Below, one piece after another: positions 62,627 through 64,000 of a stretch of DNA of 64,000 nucleotides. The notes under the pieces were generated by a model, which did not search any database, was not told the origin of the DNA, and saw nothing but the letters and a program-made list of their open reading frames with translations. The stretch is from Nostoc sp. CHAB 5844 (GTDB lineage Bacteria > Cyanobacteriota > Cyanobacteriia > Cyanobacteriales > Nostocaceae), in assembly GCF_020829595.1 (NCBI RefSeq), contig NZ_JAIVFW010000024.1:1-64000 (forward strand), given 5' to 3'. The first letter of the stretch is position 1. Each line of letters opens with the position of its first letter. The position numbers and the translations under genes are program-made.

Positions 62627-64000
62627 GTGTTGAAGAAAGTTTTCACGATCGCGGCTATTACCCTATTACTTCTGGGATGGCCGCTCATGGGCAATGCTTT
62701 TGCCCAAACACAAGCAGCTACTCCACCTGCCGCTGATACAGGAGATACAGCATTTATACTAATTTCATCAGCACTAGTTTTGCTGATGACACCAGGATTA
62801 GCATTCTTTTATGGTGGATTTGTGCGATCGCGCAACGTCCTCAACACCTTAATGATGAGCTTTGTGTTGATGGCGATTGTCGGCGTTACCTGGGTTTTAT
62901 GGGGCTATAGCCTGGCCTTTGCACCGGGAAATCCATTCATTGGCGGTTTACAGTGGCTGGGGTTAAACGGTGTCGGGCTAGAAACAGCTAATTATCTCCA
63001 AGGTTCAGAACCGAAAGAGGTAGTTTCTTATGCCGCAACCATTCCCCATCAGGCATACATGATTTATCAAGCCATGTTTGCCATTATCACCCCAGCTTTG
63101 ATTTCCGGAGCGATCGCTGAACGTATGAGTTTCCGCGCCTACAGTCTGTTTGTTTTACTGTGGTCAACCTTTATTTATAGCCCTTTAGCTCACATGGTCT
63201 GGGCAAAAGGTGGATTCTTGGGTTTATACGGCGGTTTAGGCGCTCTCGACTTTGCTGGTGGTACAGTCGTTCACATTAGTTCTGGGGTTTCGGCGTTAGT
63301 CGCAGCAATCGTTCTCGGCCCCCGCAAAACCCACCCTGACCGCCTCAGTCCTCCACACAACGTTCCTTTCATCTTGTTAGGTGCTGGCTTGCTGTGGTTC
63401 GGTTGGTTTGGCTTCAACGCTGGTAGTGCTTTATCTGCTGCTAGTGGAACTTCTGGTGATTTAGTTACTAACATAGCGACCACCGCCTTTGTTGCTACCA
63501 ATACCTCGGCGGCGGCGGCGGCTTTGATGTGGCTAATTTTGGAAGCAGCGCTACGGGGTAAACCCACAGCCGTAGGTGCAGCCACAGGTGCAGTTGCAGG
63601 TCTGGTGGGGATTACGCCAGCCGCAGGATTTGTTACACCTTTGGCAGCGATTTTAATTGGTTTTATCACCTCTTTTGTCTGCTTCTATGCAGTGAGTTTC
63701 AAACACAAACTGCAAATTGACGATGCCTTAGACACTTTTCCCGTGCATGGCGTTGGTGGTACAGTTGGAGCAATTTTAACCGCCATCTTTGCCACTACCC
63801 AAGTTAACGGCGGCGGTAAAGATGGGGTATTGCGTGGTAATTTTGCCGAACTGGGGGTAGAACTAGTAGCAATTTTGGTTGCCTACGCGATCGCCGCAAT
63901 TGGTACTTTTATCATTCTCAAAGTTATCGATGCTACAGTCGGTCTGCGAGTCAAAGAAGAAGCCGAAGTTCAAGGTTTAGATATCAACGAACACGGCGAA
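62627..64000 (+). CDS. amt: ammonium transporter (Amt family), 3' end outside window
   Basis: 458 codons are present and the frame is open at the window edge. A signal-peptide-like start ('VFTIAAITLLLLGWPLMGNAFAQ') is followed by 'LVLLMTPGLAFFYGGFVRSRNVLNTLMMSF', the classic AmtB signature, then 'ALISGAIAERMSF', 'FAGGTVVHISSGVSALVAAI' and 'FPVHGVGGTVGAILTAIF' (pore His). The C-terminal 'VKEEAEVQGLDINEHGE' matches the conserved end of Amt1/AmtB proteins, so only a few residues are missing. The start is GTG 62627 or TTG 62630; a GAAGGG lies about 10 bases upstream. Confidence 0.92.
   Translation, partial: MLKKVFTIAAITLLLLGWPLMGNAFAQTQAATPPAADTGDTAFILISSALVLLMTPGLAFFYGGFVRSRNVLNTLMMSFVLMAIVGVTWVLWGYSLAFAPGNPFIGGLQWLGLNGVGLETANYLQGSEPKEVVSYAATIPHQAYMIYQAMFAIITPALISGAIAERMSFRAYSLFVLLWSTFIYSPLAHMVWAKGGFLGLYGGLGALDFAGGTVVHISSGVSALVAAIVLGPRKTHPDRLSPPHNVPFILLGAGLLWFGWFGFNAGSALSAASGTSGDLVTNIATTAFVATNTSAAAAALMWLILEAALRGKPTAVGAATGAVAGLVGITPAAGFVTPLAAILIGFITSFVCFYAVSFKHKLQIDDALDTFPVHGVGGTVGAILTAIFATTQVNGGGKDGVLRGNFAELGVELVAILVAYAIAAIGTFIILKVIDATVGLRVKEEAEVQGLDINEHGE

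Noticed and set aside
63271-63669. 132-residue Ala/Pro/Lys-rich minus-strand frame
   Set aside because: Antisense shadow of the ammonium transporter helices.

Overview
The window reads as chromosomal DNA of a filamentous, most likely heterocyst-forming cyanobacterium (order Nostocales; Nostoc, Calothrix or Tolypothrix-like). The grounds are the density of GCGATCGC (HIP1) octamers, heptanucleotide tandem repeats of the STRR type, the gene order fbp-tal-zwf-opcA, a B12-dependent (class II) ribonucleotide reductase interrupted by introns, a CYP110-like P450 and many small dispersed hairpin elements. No species can be named from the sequence alone.

Layout. 0-0.8 kb: debris of an IS4-like transposase and an odd small gene. 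0.8-7.2 kb: a histone-deacetylase-family hydrolase, then on the minus strand the phosphate importer pstS-pstC-pstA-pstB and a sulfate-binding protein. 7.5-14 kb: a KaiB-domain protein next to pilT, a small membrane protein, a UDP-GlcNAc 2-epimerase, and a glycine-rich RTX-like repeat protein. 14-20.5 kb: a decayed region with a pabA/pabB remnant, small unknown genes, a desaturase-SDR fusion, a GH25 muramidase and an Uma2 remnant cut by a small repeat element. 20.5-25.3 kb: two related PAS histidine kinases, the second with a degenerate ATP-binding domain. 25.5-35.5 kb: a MerR regulator with a recognisable operator-promoter, a PD-(D/E)XK-like protein, tRNA-Arg(CCG), an M23 peptidase, a MidA-type methyltransferase, a dehydrogenase, cysE, an L,D-transpeptidase, cynS and a PPOX flavoprotein.

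35.6-40.8 kb: nrdJ in three exons. The first interruption is a complete-looking group II intron encoding a reverse transcriptase/maturase. The second is a 363-nt insertion inside the active-site motif N-P-C-G-E whose borders fit a group I intron. The maturase itself carries a 99-bp in-frame insertion of a GC-rich dispersed repeat. This is the most striking locus in the window.

41-48.3 kb: an RRM protein and the oxidative pentose phosphate cluster fbp, tal, zwf, opcA, which supplies NADPH in the dark and in heterocysts. 48.3-59.7 kb: a TetR regulator divergent from a Coq4-like gene with a palindromic operator between them, an Uma2 nuclease, a membrane protein, a lysophospholipid acyltransferase, ddl, a small membrane protein, a P450, nagA and purE. 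59.7-64 kb: two ammonium transporter genes with GTA-N8-TAC (NtcA-type) sites upstream; the second gene runs off the window.

Intergenic regions are unusually rich in short mobile or hairpin repeats. At least four MITE-like families are visible, plus perfect hairpins, STRRs and GC-rich blocks, and several have entered or truncated coding sequences.
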